Below are positions 1-8,182 of a DNA stretch of 64,000 bases, piece by piece. Position 1 is the first letter of the stretch, and each line of letters starts with the position of its first letter. This DNA comes from Streptomyces tagetis (GTDB lineage Bacteria > Actinomycetota > Actinomycetes > Streptomycetales > Streptomycetaceae), in contig NZ_JAGPNL010000008.1 in the NCBI RefSeq assembly GCF_018069565.1, forward strand, positions 246,420 through 310,419, given 5' to 3'. The notes beneath the pieces are model-generated. The model was not told where the DNA came from and ran no database searches. It saw nothing but the letters and a program-made list of their open reading frames with translations. The position numbers and the translations under genes were made by a program.

Positions 1-693
1 CTCCAGCAGCCGCACGAGCTGCCCGCCCACGATCCGCTTGAACTTCCGCATCTGCGGCCGGGTCCGGTCCAGCACCGCCACCTCCAGCCGCTCGGCGGGG
101 ATCTCCCGCTCGCTGCCGTTGGTGTCCCGCGACAGCGCCTGCACGGCCAGCCGCAGGGCCTCCGCGAGGGTCATGCCGTCCCGGTGGCGCTGGTCCAGGT
201 AGCTGCTGATCTGCTCCGCGTTGCCGCCGACGGCGACGGACCCGTGCTCGTCCACGATGGAGCCGTCGTGCGGCAGCCGGTAGATCTGGTCGCCCTCGGG
301 CCGCTCGCCGACCTCGGCGACGACCAGCTCGACCTCGTACGGCTTCTCCGCGGAGCTGGAGAAGATCGTGCCGAGGGTCTGCGCGTAGACGTTGGCCAGG
401 CCGCGGGCGGTGACGTCGTCACGGTCGTAGGTGTAGCCGCGCAGGTCGGCGTAGCGGACGCCGCCGATGCGCAGGTTCTCGTACTCGTTGTACTTGCCGG
501 CGGCGGCGAAGCCGATCCGGTCGTAGATCTCGCTGAACTTGTGCAGCGCGCGGGACGGGTTCTCGCCGACGAAGACGATGCCGTCGGCGTACTGCAGCAC
601 CACGAGGCTGCGCCCGCGGGCGATGCCCTTGCGGGCGTACTCCGCGCGGTCGGCCATGGCCTGCTGGGGTGAGACATAGAACGGCGTCGACAC
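1..693 (-). CDS. prcA: Proteasome subunit alpha, C-terminus cut by window edge
   Basis: This subunit forms the outer alpha rings of the 20S proteasome, which gate entry of pupylated substrates. The visible 231 codons begin [20 protein letters not shown], the typical actinobacterial PrcA N-terminus, and run into the N-terminal-nucleophile hydrolase fold. The start is a GTG at 693 behind a clear GGGA-type ribosome site about 9 nt upstream; the ATG further inside would remove the gating N-terminus. The stop and the last residues lie beyond base 1. It follows prcB by 61 bp and is almost certainly co-transcribed with it. Confidence 0.95.
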   Translation of the reverse strand, partial: MSTPFYVSPQQAMADRAEYARKGIARGRSLVVLQYADGIVFVGENPSRALHKFSEIYDRIGFAAAGKYNEYENLRIGGVRYADLRGYTYDRDDVTARGLANVYAQTLGTIFSSSAEKPYEVELVVAEVGERPEGDQIYRLPHDGSIVDEHGSVAVGGNAEQISSYLDQRHRDGMTLAEALRLAVQALSRDTNGSEREIPAERLEVAVLDRTRPQMRKFKRIVGGQLVRLLE

Positions 694-754
694 CGGTTAT
701 CCGTCCCTTTCTGTCGAAGTCACTGGACCACCTGTCACCATCGTGGGCCGCCGG

Positions 755-1600
755 TCACAGCAGCGCGGCCCGCGGGCCGTCGGGCTGCTCCAGGCGGCGC
801 TCCAGCACCGACCGGGACAGCTCGGAGGACTCGTCCCCGGTCAGCCGGCGGAAGCCGTCCTCGGTGATCACAGTGATGATCGGGTAGATCCGGCGGGCGA
901 CGTCGGGGCCGCCGGTCGCGGAGTCGTCGTCGGCCGCGTCGTAGAGGGCCTGGACCACGAGGGTCGTGGCCTGCTCCTCGGTGAGGTCGCCGTGGAAGAG
1001 CTTCTTCATGGCGCCGCGGGCGAAGACCGAGCCCGAGCCCGTGGCCGCGAAGTGGTGCTCCTCGGAGCGCCCGCCCGTGACGTCGTACGAGAAGATGCGG
1101 CCCTTGCCGCGGTCCACGTCGTAGCCGGCGAAGAGCGGCACCACCGCGAGGCCCTGCATGGCCATGCCGAGGTTGGAGCGGATCATGGTGGAGAGCCGGT
1201 TGGCCTTGCCCTCCAGGGAGAGCTGCGCGCCCTCGACCTTCTCGAAGTGCTCCAGTTCGAGCTGGAAGAGCTTGACCATCTCCACGGCCAGCCCGGCGGT
1301 GCCGGCGATGCCCACGGCCGAGTACTCGTCGGCCGGGAAGACCTTCTCGATGTCGCGCTGCGCGATGACGTTGCCCATGGTGGCGCGGCGGTCGCCGGCG
1401 AGCACCACGCCGCCGGGGAACGTCACGGCCACGATCGTGGTGCCGTGCGGCGCCTCGACCACGCCCTGCACCGGCGGGAGCCGGCGGTTGCCCGGGAGCA
1501 GCTCCGGCTGGTGCTCGCCGAGGAAGTCCATGAAGGAGGAGGACCCGGGCGTCAGGAAGGCAGATGGCAGACGCCCGGTGCTACGAGTGTTGGCTTCCAC
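755..1600 (-). CDS. prcB: Proteasome subunit beta (catalytic)
   Basis: This is the peptidase subunit of the 20S core. The 281-residue precursor has a propeptide of about 53 residues; autocleavage before Thr54 (context [14 protein letters not shown]) exposes the catalytic N-terminal threonine. The rest shows the beta-subunit fold, with GDRRATMGN following the nucleophile. The GTG start at 1600 has GGAAGGAA about 5 nt upstream. It lies between pup and prcA on the same strand. The 276 bp separating it from pup are long enough for its own promoter. Confidence 0.96.
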   Translation of the reverse strand: MEANTRSTGRLPSAFLTPGSSSFMDFLGEHQPELLPGNRRLPPVQGVVEAPHGTTIVAVTFPGGVVLAGDRRATMGNVIAQRDIEKVFPADEYSAVGIAGTAGLAVEMVKLFQLELEHFEKVEGAQLSLEGKANRLSTMIRSNLGMAMQGLAVVPLFAGYDVDRGKGRIFSYDVTGGRSEEHHFAATGSGSVFARGAMKKLFHGDLTEEQATTLVVQALYDAADDDSATGGPDVARRIYPIITVITEDGFRRLTGDESSELSRSVLERRLEQPDGPRAALL

Positions 1601-1775
1601 GCGGTTCCTTCCACATGTGCGGCAGCCCGCCGTCCCAGGTCGGGCCGATCCTTGAACTGCCCCAGCTCAGCGTCGTGACTGGAGCACGGTACGCCACGGA
1701 CCCTACCCGCGTCGCGGTGGTGATCCACCTACTCTGCGGGAACCCGGAAGGAACCCCGCGGCCCCCCGGCGAGGG

Positions 1776-1810
1776 CCGCGTGCGGCACGGGTCTCCCGCA
1801 CCGCACGCGG
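1776..1810 (-). terminator. Stem-loop downstream of pup
   Basis: A perfect 10-bp inverted repeat (CCGCGTGCGG at 1776-1785, CCGCACGCGG at 1801-1810) encloses a 15-nt loop about 65 bp past the pup stop. There is no U-run. It could terminate or attenuate transcription from pup into prcB. The rest of 1601-1876 shows no gene. Confidence 0.4.
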
Positions 1811-1876
1811 CGCCTCACGCTCCGCTCATCTGTCACTCGTCCGGCTCACGAACCTTCGAAACGAAGGTGGCCGCGC

Positions 1877-2095
1877 CTACTGTCCACCCTTTTGGACGAA
1901 GGACCGTACGAAGTCCTCCGCGTTCTCCTCCAGGACGTCGTCGATCTCGTCCAGGACGGAGTCGACGTCGTCGCTGAGCTTCTCCTGCCGCTCCTTGAGA
2001 TCCTCGGCGGCCTGCGCGTCCTGCGCCTGCTCCTCGACCTCCTCGGTGGAACGCGTGGCCTTCTGCTGCCCGCCGCCGGTGTCCTTGGTCGCCAT
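1877..2095 (-). CDS. pup: Prokaryotic ubiquitin-like protein Pup
   Basis: Pup is a small, largely disordered protein tag that PafA links to lysines of proteins destined for the proteasome. The 72 residues start MATKDTGGGQQ and contain the central helical region (EDLKERQEKLSDDVDSVL) that binds the Arc coiled coil. The protein ends in Gly-Gly-Gln, so Dop must deamidate the terminal Gln to Glu before conjugation. The ATG at 2095 has a GGGGTGAGGG ribosome site. An in-frame extension to 2125 exists but is not part of the family. It lies between dop and prcB. Confidence 0.97.
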   Translation of the reverse strand: MATKDTGGGQQKATRSTEEVEEQAQDAQAAEDLKERQEKLSDDVDSVLDEIDDVLEENAEDFVRSFVQKGGQ

Positions 2096-2211
2096 CACCC
2101 TCACCCCGCTCGGTTCGCCCGACACAGTTGCTCGGTTGTGATCAGACCCTACAAGCCGGGTCCGACATCGGCCCCGCGAGAATTCCGGGTGCGGGGCCCA
2201 CCTCGTTGGTT

Positions 2212-2241
2212 CCGGGCCCGGGTGCAGGCACCCGGGCCCGG
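2212..2241 (-). terminator. Strong hairpin between dop and pup
   Basis: A perfect 13-bp stem (CCGGGCCCGGGTG at 2212-2224, its complement at 2229-2241) with a four-base loop (CAGG) lies 31 bp past the dop stop and about 115 bp before pup. It should terminate or weaken dop transcripts, or stabilise their 3-prime ends, uncoupling the abundant tag Pup from the enzyme Dop. Confidence 0.6.
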
Positions 2242-2272
2242 CCGTCTTCCGTCGTGTACCCGCCGGGCCCGG

Positions 2273-3784
2273 TCAGCCGCCGGAGAGGACCCTGACCAGG
2301 TCCTCCGCGGTGCGGCAGCGGTCCAGCAGTTCCTTGACGTGGTGACGCGTGCCGCGCAGCGGCTCCATCGTCGGCACCCGCTGGAGCGAGTCCCGGCCCG
2401 GCAGATCGAAGATCACCGAGTCCCAGGAGGCCGCGGCCACGTCGTCCGCGTACTGCTCCAGGCAGCGTCCGCGGAAGTAGGCGCGGGTGTCCTCGGGCGG
2501 CTTGGTACGGGCCCTTTCGACATCCGCCTCGTCCAGCAGCCGTTTGATGCGCCCGCGCTCCACCAGGCGGTTGTAGAGGCCCTTGTCGGGGCGTACGTCC
2601 GCGTACTGGAGGTCGACCAGGTGGAGCCGGGCCGCGTCCCAGTCGACGTTGTCGCGGCGCCGGTAGCCCTCCATCAGCTCCCGCTTGGCGACCCAGTCCA
2701 GTTCGCCGGCGAGGCTCATGGGGTCGTTCTCCAGCCGGTTGAGGGTGTCCTCCCACCGGCCGAGGACGTCCTTGGTCTGCTCGTCGGCGTCGGCGCCGTA
2801 CCGCTCCTCGACGTACTTGCGCGCCAGCTCGTAGTACTCCATCTGGAGCTGGACCGCGGTCAGCCTGCGCCCGCTGCGCAGGGTGACGAGGTGTTCGAGG
2901 GAGGCGTCGTGCGAGACCTGGTGCAGGGTGCGCACGGGCTGGTCGACGGCGAGGTCGACGGCGATGAAACCGTCCTCGATCATCGACAGCACCAGAGCGG
3001 TCGTGCCCAGCTTCAGATAGGTCGAGATCTCGGACAGGTTCGCGTCGCCGATGATCACATGCAGTCGCCGGTACTTCTCCGCGTCCGCGTGCGGTTCGTC
3101 GCGCGTGTTGATGATGGGCCGCTTCAGGGTGGTCTCCAGCCCCACCTCGACCTCGAAGTAGTCCGCGCGCTGGCTGATCTGGAACCCGTGCTCCTGCCCG
3201 TCCTGGCCGATGCCGACGCGGCCGGCCCCGGCGAAGACCTGGCGGGAGACGAAGAAGGGCGTCAGGTGGCGCACGATGTCGGAGAAGGCGGTCTCCCGCT
3301 TCATCAGGTAGTTCTCGTGCGTGCCGTAGGAGGCGCCCTTGTTGTCGGTGTTGTTCTTGTAGAGGTGGATCGGCTGGGCGCCGGGGAGCTGCGCGGCCCG
3401 CTCGGCGGCCTCGGCCATGATCCGCTCGCCGGCCTTGTCCCACAGCACGGCGTCCAGCGGGTTGGTGACCTCCGGAGCGCTGTACTCCGGGTGGGCGTGG
3501 TCGACGTAGAGCCGTGCGCCGTTGGTGAGGATCACGTTGGCCAGGCCGATGTCCTCGTCGGTGAGCTGGCTGGAGTCGGCGGCCTCACGGGCGAGGTCGA
3601 AGCCCCGCGCGTCCCGCAGCGGATTCTCCTCCTCGAAGTCCCAGCGGGCTCGCCGGGCCCGGTGCATCGCCGCCGCGTAGGCGTTGACGATCTGGGAAGA
3701 GGTGAGCATGGCATTGGCATTGGGGTGACCGGGGACGGAGATGCCGTACTCCGTCTCGATGCCCATTACTCGCCGTACGGTCAT
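2273..3784 (-). CDS. dop: Pup deamidase/depupylase Dop
   Basis: Dop deamidates the C-terminal Gln of Pup and removes Pup from substrates. It is a 503-residue member of the carboxylate-amine ligase (glutamine synthetase-like) fold shared with PafA. The N-terminus MGIETEYG carries the nucleotide/metal-binding glutamates, and Asp95 in [10 protein letters not shown] matches the catalytic aspartate known for the family. The stretch rich in acidic residues around 57-79 corresponds to the Dop loop absent from PafA. It lies between arc and pup; PafA itself is not in the window, presumably beyond prcA. Confidence 0.94.
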   Translation of the reverse strand: MTVRRVMGIETEYGISVPGHPNANAMLTSSQIVNAYAAAMHRARRARWDFEEENPLRDARGFDLAREAADSSQLTDEDIGLANVILTNGARLYVDHAHPEYSAPEVTNPLDAVLWDKAGERIMAEAAERAAQLPGAQPIHLYKNNTDNKGASYGTHENYLMKRETAFSDIVRHLTPFFVSRQVFAGAGRVGIGQDGQEHGFQISQRADYFEVEVGLETTLKRPIINTRDEPHADAEKYRRLHVIIGDANLSEISTYLKLGTTALVLSMIEDGFIAVDLAVDQPVRTLHQVSHDASLEHLVTLRSGRRLTAVQLQMEYYELARKYVEERYGADADEQTKDVLGRWEDTLNRLENDPMSLAGELDWVAKRELMEGYRRRDNVDWDAARLHLVDLQYADVRPDKGLYNRLVERGRIKRLLDEADVERARTKPPEDTRAYFRGRCLEQYADDVAAASWDSVIFDLPGRDSLQRVPTMEPLRGTRHHVKELLDRCRTAEDLVRVLSGG

Positions 3785-3975
3785 GCGGCCCTCCTTGCCC
3801 GGCGGCGCCCTCGGTCGTGGACGCCGCTCACGTACCGCTGGCGCTCCGATGCGTGTGCGGTGCCCGTCCCCGCAGTGCGCGACTCGGCGGTACGGAAGAG
3901 CCTAGAACGCCTCTGCGCTGGTGGGGAGATCATTTGCGTCATTGCTTCGCTCCGGCCGTGTCCCCCGAAATCAGT

Positions 3976-4010
3976 CGGCTGCGGGTACCCGCCGAGGGCA
4001 CCCGCAGCCG
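3976..4010 (-). terminator. Stem-loop downstream of arc
   Basis: An 11-bp inverted repeat (CGGCTGCGGGT at 3976-3986, ACCCGCAGCCG at 4000-4010) begins about 10 bp after the arc stop in the direction of transcription. It is a probable partial terminator between arc and dop, whose start is 190 bp further on. Nothing else is recognised in this gap. Confidence 0.45.
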
Positions 4011-4019
4011 CCCCGACTT

Positions 4020-5786
4020 TTACAGGTACTGACCGGTGTTCGCCACCGTGTCGATGGACCGTCCGGTGTCCGCGCCCTGCTTTCCGGTGACGAGCGTACG
4101 GATGTACACGATCCGCTCGCCCTTCTTTCCGGAGATGCGGGCCCAGTCGTCCGGGTTGGTCGTGTTGGGAAGGTCCTCGTTCTCCTTGAACTCGTCCACG
4201 CACGCCTGGAGCAGATGGGAGACGCGAAGTCCCTTCTGGGTCTTTTCCAGGAAGTCCTTGATCGCCATTTTCTTGGCGCGGCCCACGATGTTCTCGATCA
4301 TGGCACCGGAATTGAAGTCCTTGAAGTAGAGGACTTCCTTGTCGCCATTGGCGTACGTGACCTCCAGGAAGCGGTTCTCCTCGGATTCCGCGTACATCTG
4401 CTCGACCGCCGTCTGGATCATTCCCTGGACGGTGGAGCCCCGGTCGCCCGCGTGCTCCGCGAGGTCGTCCTCGTGCAGCGGGAGGCGCTCGGTGAGGTAC
4501 TTGCCGAAGATGTCCGTGGCCGCCTCGGCGTCCGGACGCTCGATCTTGATCTTCACGTCGAGCCGGCCGGGCCGCAGGATGGCGGGGTCGATCATGTCCT
4601 CACGGTTGGAGGCACCGATCACCACCACGTTCTGCAAGCCCTCCACACCGTCGATCTCGGCGAGGAGCTGGGGGACGATGGTGTTCTCCACGTCCGAGCT
4701 GACGCCGGAGCCGCGGGTGCGGAACAGGGACTCCATCTCGTCGAAGAAGACGATGACGGGCGTGCCCTCGCTGGCCTTCTCCCGGGCCCGCTGGAAGACC
4801 AGGCGGATCTGCCGCTCGGTCTCGCCGACGTACTTGTTCAGCAGCTCGGGGCCCTTGATGTTGAGGAAGAAGCTCTTGCCGGCGGCCTGGCCGGTCACCT
4901 CGGCGACCTTCTTGGCCAGCGAGTTCGCGACGGCCTTGGCGATGAGCGTCTTGCCGCATCCGGGCGGGCCGTAGAGGAGGACGCCCTTGGGCGGACGCAG
5001 CTCGTGCTCCCGGAACAGGTCGGGGTAGAGGTAGGGAAGCTCGACCGCGTCGCGGATCGCCTCGATCTGTCCGCCGAGGCCGCCGATCTGCTCGTAGCCG
5101 ATGTCGGGGACCTCTTCGAGGACCAGCTCCTCGACCTCGCTCTTCGGCACGACCTCGTAGACGTAGCCGGAGCGGGGTTCGAGCAGGAGGGCGTCGCCGG
5201 CGCGGATGGTGATGCCGCGCAGCGGCTCGGCCAGCCGGACCACGCGCTCCTCGTCGGTGTGACCGAGGACCAGCGCGCGCTCGCCGTCCTCCAGGATCTC
5301 CTTGAGGGTGACGATGTCGCCGACGCTCTCGTACTCCATGGCCTCGACCACGTTGAGCGCCTCGTTGAGCATCACTTCCTGGCCGCGCCGCAGCTCGTCC
5401 AGCTCGACGCTCGGGCTCACGTTCACCCGGAGCTTGCGGCCGCCGGTGAAGATGTCGGCCGTGCCGTCCTCGTTCGCCTGAAGGAAGACGCCGAAGCCGG
5501 CCGGTGGCTGGGCCAGCCGGTCGACCTCCTCCTTGAGAGCCACGATCTGGTCGCGGGCCTCGCGGAGCGTGTTGGCCAGCCGCTCGTTCTGGGCGGACAC
5601 GCCGGCCAGATTGGTCTGCAACTCGACGATCCGCTCTTCGAGAATTCTCGTGTGCCGCGGAGAATCGGCGAGCTTGCGGCGCAGGACGGCGATCTCCTGC
5701 TCAAGATAGGCCACCTGCCCGGCCGGGTCCTCGGACCCTCGACCCGGGCGGATGCCGCGGTTCATGTCGTCGTCGTGGGCTGCCAC
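4020..5786 (-). CDS. arc: Proteasome-associated AAA ATPase Arc/Mpa
   Basis: This hexameric unfoldase recognises Pup and threads substrates into the 20S core. The 588 residues show an N-terminal coiled coil (about 20-95), the OB-fold interdomain, and one AAA domain with Walker A GPPGCGKT (about 273-280) and Walker B VIVFFDE (about 344-350). The C-terminus ends GQYL, the Gln-Tyr-x/Leu motif that docks into alpha-ring pockets. The GTG at 5786 follows GGAGGAGGTGAGG at good spacing and matches family starts; an in-frame start at 5804 would cover this ribosome site. A -10-like TAGGGT lies at 5825-5830 on this strand. Confidence 0.96.
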   Translation of the reverse strand: MAAHDDDMNRGIRPGRGSEDPAGQVAYLEQEIAVLRRKLADSPRHTRILEERIVELQTNLAGVSAQNERLANTLREARDQIVALKEEVDRLAQPPAGFGVFLQANEDGTADIFTGGRKLRVNVSPSVELDELRRGQEVMLNEALNVVEAMEYESVGDIVTLKEILEDGERALVLGHTDEERVVRLAEPLRGITIRAGDALLLEPRSGYVYEVVPKSEVEELVLEEVPDIGYEQIGGLGGQIEAIRDAVELPYLYPDLFREHELRPPKGVLLYGPPGCGKTLIAKAVANSLAKKVAEVTGQAAGKSFFLNIKGPELLNKYVGETERQIRLVFQRAREKASEGTPVIVFFDEMESLFRTRGSGVSSDVENTIVPQLLAEIDGVEGLQNVVVIGASNREDMIDPAILRPGRLDVKIKIERPDAEAATDIFGKYLTERLPLHEDDLAEHAGDRGSTVQGMIQTAVEQMYAESEENRFLEVTYANGDKEVLYFKDFNSGAMIENIVGRAKKMAIKDFLEKTQKGLRVSHLLQACVDEFKENEDLPNTTNPDDWARISGKKGERIVYIRTLVTGKQGADTGRSIDTVANTGQYL

Positions 5787-6043
5787 GGTCCTCACCTCCT
5801 CCAAGGGGAGCTGGACGCTTCCAGACCCTACCTGCGTGGGTGTCGATTGAAACCCCTAGATCACAAAGACGGTGGGGGTGTGTCCGATCTTCACCCTTGC
5901 GCTCTCCCTCACGCCAGGGGAATACCCACCGAACGTGAAGGGAACCCCGGCGGAGGTAGGGTCGAACTGTTCAACACCCGTCGGAGCTGGCCGGATTCCC
6001 GAACCGCCCGACGCGGTGCAAAGGCCGTACAGGGCAGGGAGAG

Positions 6044-6349
6044 ATGAGCGTGGAACAGGGTGCCGGGACCGCCGGTGAGGCGCTGGAGGTCTGGATCGAC
6101 CAGGACCTGTGCACCGGTGACGGCATCTGCGCCCAGTACGCGCCCGAGGTGTTCGAGCTGGACATCGACGGTCTCGCCTACGTCAAGGGCGCGGACGACG
6201 AGCTGTTGCAGCACGCGGGGGCGACCACGCCCGTACCGCTGACCCTGCTCACCGATGTGGTCGACTCGGCGAAGGAGTGTCCCGGCGAGTGCATCCACGT
6301 GCGGCGCGTTTCGGACAAGGCCGAGGTCTACGGTCCCGACGCGGAGTGA
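6044..6349 (+). CDS. Small ferredoxin, 3Fe-4S type
   Basis: This 101-residue electron carrier has the cysteine pattern CTGDGIC near residues 24-30 and KECPGEC near 79-84. Three of these cysteines are positioned like the ligands of actinobacterial single-cluster 3Fe-4S ferredoxins that serve cytochromes P450 and other oxidases. The protein is acidic, as expected. The start has a GGGAGAG site. It is divergent from arc, with a TAGGGT -10-like element about 80 bp upstream. No P450 or ferredoxin reductase is adjacent, so its partner is unknown. Confidence 0.85.
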   Translation: MSVEQGAGTAGEALEVWIDQDLCTGDGICAQYAPEVFELDIDGLAYVKGADDELLQHAGATTPVPLTLLTDVVDSAKECPGECIHVRRVSDKAEVYGPDAE

Positions 6350-6420
6350 CCCTTCCGTGACGTTCCGCACGCGCGCGGGAGGCCGGTTCCGCCGGTCCGG
6401 GGCGCGCGGGACGCCGTTCC

Positions 6421-6996
6421 TCAGACGGTCCTGGCCGGTGACGGCGTGCCGCGCAGGAACGCGCCGTCCTTCCACTGCCACTTCACGTCGTCCGTGACGT
6501 CGGGGCAGCAACTGGGCACGTCGGACGAGGAGTAGCCGAGCATCGTGGCGAGCACGGCGCCGTCGCGGACCCGCAGGTCGGTGACGGTGCGGCGCTCGGG
6601 GGTGTCCACCAGGGTGGCCACGACGCGGGGGCTGCCGCCGGTGTCCCGGGTGAGGACGTACACGGCGTCGGGCGGGGTGCCCATGGGCGCGTCGCAGTGG
6701 ACCGCGACCACCGTCTCGGGGACGCCGTCGCCGTCGAGGTCACCGGCGGCGGTCTTCTGCACCAGGGCCTCGACCGGACCGCACTCCAGCGGGAAGGCGG
6801 CCTCGGTCGGGTCGGGCGGCGCGGGCTGCCGCGGGGCGCTCTTGGTACGCGGGGCGCCGGGCTGCGCGGCCGTCGCGGCGTCGGGCTGGAGGAACGAGGA
6901 GAGCGCGACCACACCGGCGAGCGCCGTGGCGGTGGCGACCCAGTGGATCGGCCGGGTGTGCGTGTGGGACAGGTCCGGAACGGCGGGGTGCTGCAC
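6421..6996 (-). CDS. Predicted exported protein of unknown function
   Basis: I do not recognise this 191-residue protein. It has a short polar N-terminus followed by a hydrophobic segment (VATATALAGVVALSSFL), then a Pro/Ala-rich linker and a globular region. DLDGDGVPETVVAV resembles the calcium-binding repeats of FG-GAP-like proteins. A CC pair (SCCPDV) suggests a disulfide outside the membrane. The GTG at 6996 was chosen because AGGAG lies 9 nt upstream; a longer in-frame start at 7050 has no site. It is downstream of trmI on the same strand but behind a strong terminator, so it is probably monocistronic. Confidence 0.7.
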   Translation of the reverse strand: MQHPAVPDLSHTHTRPIHWVATATALAGVVALSSFLQPDAATAAQPGAPRTKSAPRQPAPPDPTEAAFPLECGPVEALVQKTAAGDLDGDGVPETVVAVHCDAPMGTPPDAVYVLTRDTGGSPRVVATLVDTPERRTVTDLRVRDGAVLATMLGYSSSDVPSCCPDVTDDVKWQWKDGAFLRGTPSPARTV

Positions 6997-7117
6997 GAGG
7001 AGGGTCTCCTGTGAGGGCTGTGCCGGTGGGGGTGGCCAGCATCGTGCCACACGTCACAGTGCGAGGGAACGGCGGGGTGGGTACTCGTCCGCGCTCGCGC
7101 GGCCCACTGTCCCGCTC

Positions 7118-7183
7118 AACGCGGCGGCGCCGTGGCGGAGTTCCCGGTGTGTCCGGGGAACTCCGCCACGGCGCCCTCGCGTT
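7118..7183 (-). terminator. Terminator of trmI
   Basis: A perfect 20-bp stem (7126-7145 with 7156-7175) has a 10-nt loop and is extended by a further 6-bp AACGCG/CGCGTT pairing across a 2x2 internal loop. There is no U-run, as usual for Streptomyces. It starts about 19 bp past the trmI stop. Confidence 0.85.
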
Positions 7184-7201
7184 GTTCGCGGTGCGGCCGG
7201 G

Positions 7202-8104
7202 TCAGCGGCCGGCGCCCCCGTCGGCGTTGGGGCCGGCGTAGTCCTCGCCGTAGGCGCCCTTGGCGGGACGGCGGCGGCGCATGGGGGGCTCGACGCCGTC
7301 GGCGAGGCGCCGGGCGGTGAGCAGGAAGCCGGTGTGGCCGATCATGCGGTGGTCCGGGCGGACGGCCAGGCCCTCGATGTGCCAGTTGCGGATCATCGTC
7401 TCCCAGGAGGTCGGCTCGTTGAAGCAGCCGATCTCGCGGATGGACTCGACGGTCCGCGCGAGCTGGGTGGTGGTGGCGACGTAGCAGCAGAGGATGCCGC
7501 CGGGGACGAGGGCCTTGGAGACGGCCTCCAGGCACTCCCAGGGGGCGAGCATGTCGAGGATGACGCGGTCGACGTCGCTGTCGGACAGGTTGTCCTGGAG
7601 GTCGCCGACGGTGAGCTGCCAGGCGGGGTGGGGGCCGCCGAAGTAGCGCTCCACGTTCTGCCGGGCGATGTCGGCGAAGTCCTCGCGCCGCTCGTAGGAG
7701 TGCAGCATCCCCTGGTCGCCGATGGCGCGGAGCAGGAAGCTGCTGAGCGAGCCGGAGCCGACGCCGGCCTCGACGACGCGCGCGCCGGGGAAGATGTCGG
7801 CGAAGGCGAGGATCTGTCCCGCGTCCTTCGGGTAGACGACGGCCGCCCCGCGGGGCATGGACAGGACGTAGTCGGGGAGCAGGGGGCGCAGCGCGAGATA
7901 GGCGACGTTGCCGGTGGTGCGGACCACACTGCCCTCGGGAGCGCCGATCAGCTCGTCGTGCGGGAAGGAACCCTTGTGGGTGTGGAAGTTCTTCCCTGCT
8001 TCGAGCGTGAACGTGTAGTGGCGGCCCTTGGGGTCGGTCAGCTGAACCTGGTCCCCGACCGTGAAGGGCCCGCGCCTGCGGGCGGCACCGGTCGGTTCGG
8101 ACAT
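7202..8104 (-). CDS. trmI: tRNA (adenine-58-N1)-methyltransferase TrmI
   Basis: This enzyme methylates N1 of A58 in the T-loop of tRNAs using S-adenosylmethionine. The 300 residues start with a small beta-rich domain (VGDQVQLTDPKGRHYTFTL) and continue into a Rossmann methyltransferase domain. Motif I is VVEAGVGSGSLSSFLLRAIG (about 110-129) and motif IV is VILDMLAPWE. In actinobacteria the gene commonly sits next to the proteasome cluster, as here. No ribosome site precedes the ATG. A TAGGCT -10 lies 6 nt upstream, suggesting leaderless translation. Confidence 0.93.
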   Translation of the reverse strand: MSEPTGAARRRGPFTVGDQVQLTDPKGRHYTFTLEAGKNFHTHKGSFPHDELIGAPEGSVVRTTGNVAYLALRPLLPDYVLSMPRGAAVVYPKDAGQILAFADIFPGARVVEAGVGSGSLSSFLLRAIGDQGMLHSYERREDFADIARQNVERYFGGPHPAWQLTVGDLQDNLSDSDVDRVILDMLAPWECLEAVSKALVPGGILCCYVATTTQLARTVESIREIGCFNEPTSWETMIRNWHIEGLAVRPDHRMIGHTGFLLTARRLADGVEPPMRRRRPAKGAYGEDYAGPNADGGAGR

Positions 8105-8110
8105 GTGACC

Positions 8111-8116
8111 AGCCTA
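8111..8116 (-). promoter_or_regulatory. -10 element for leaderless trmI
   Basis: TAGGCT on the minus strand is separated from the trmI ATG by 6 nt, placing the transcript start at or next to the A of the ATG. The absence of any Shine-Dalgarno sequence supports a leaderless mRNA. No convincing -35 is visible. Confidence 0.55.
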
Positions 8117-8182
8117 CCGGTCCCCGGGGGACCGCCCGACCACGCGGCGGTGCGGGGCCGGGCGGGCAGGGGCCGGACGGGG

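Noticed and set aside
1564-1977. Plus-strand open frame between prcB and pup; possible nuclease gene seen here in some relatives
   Set aside because: The plus-strand frame has no ribosome site and crosses pup. On the minus strand the 276-bp gap is too short and has no supported frame.
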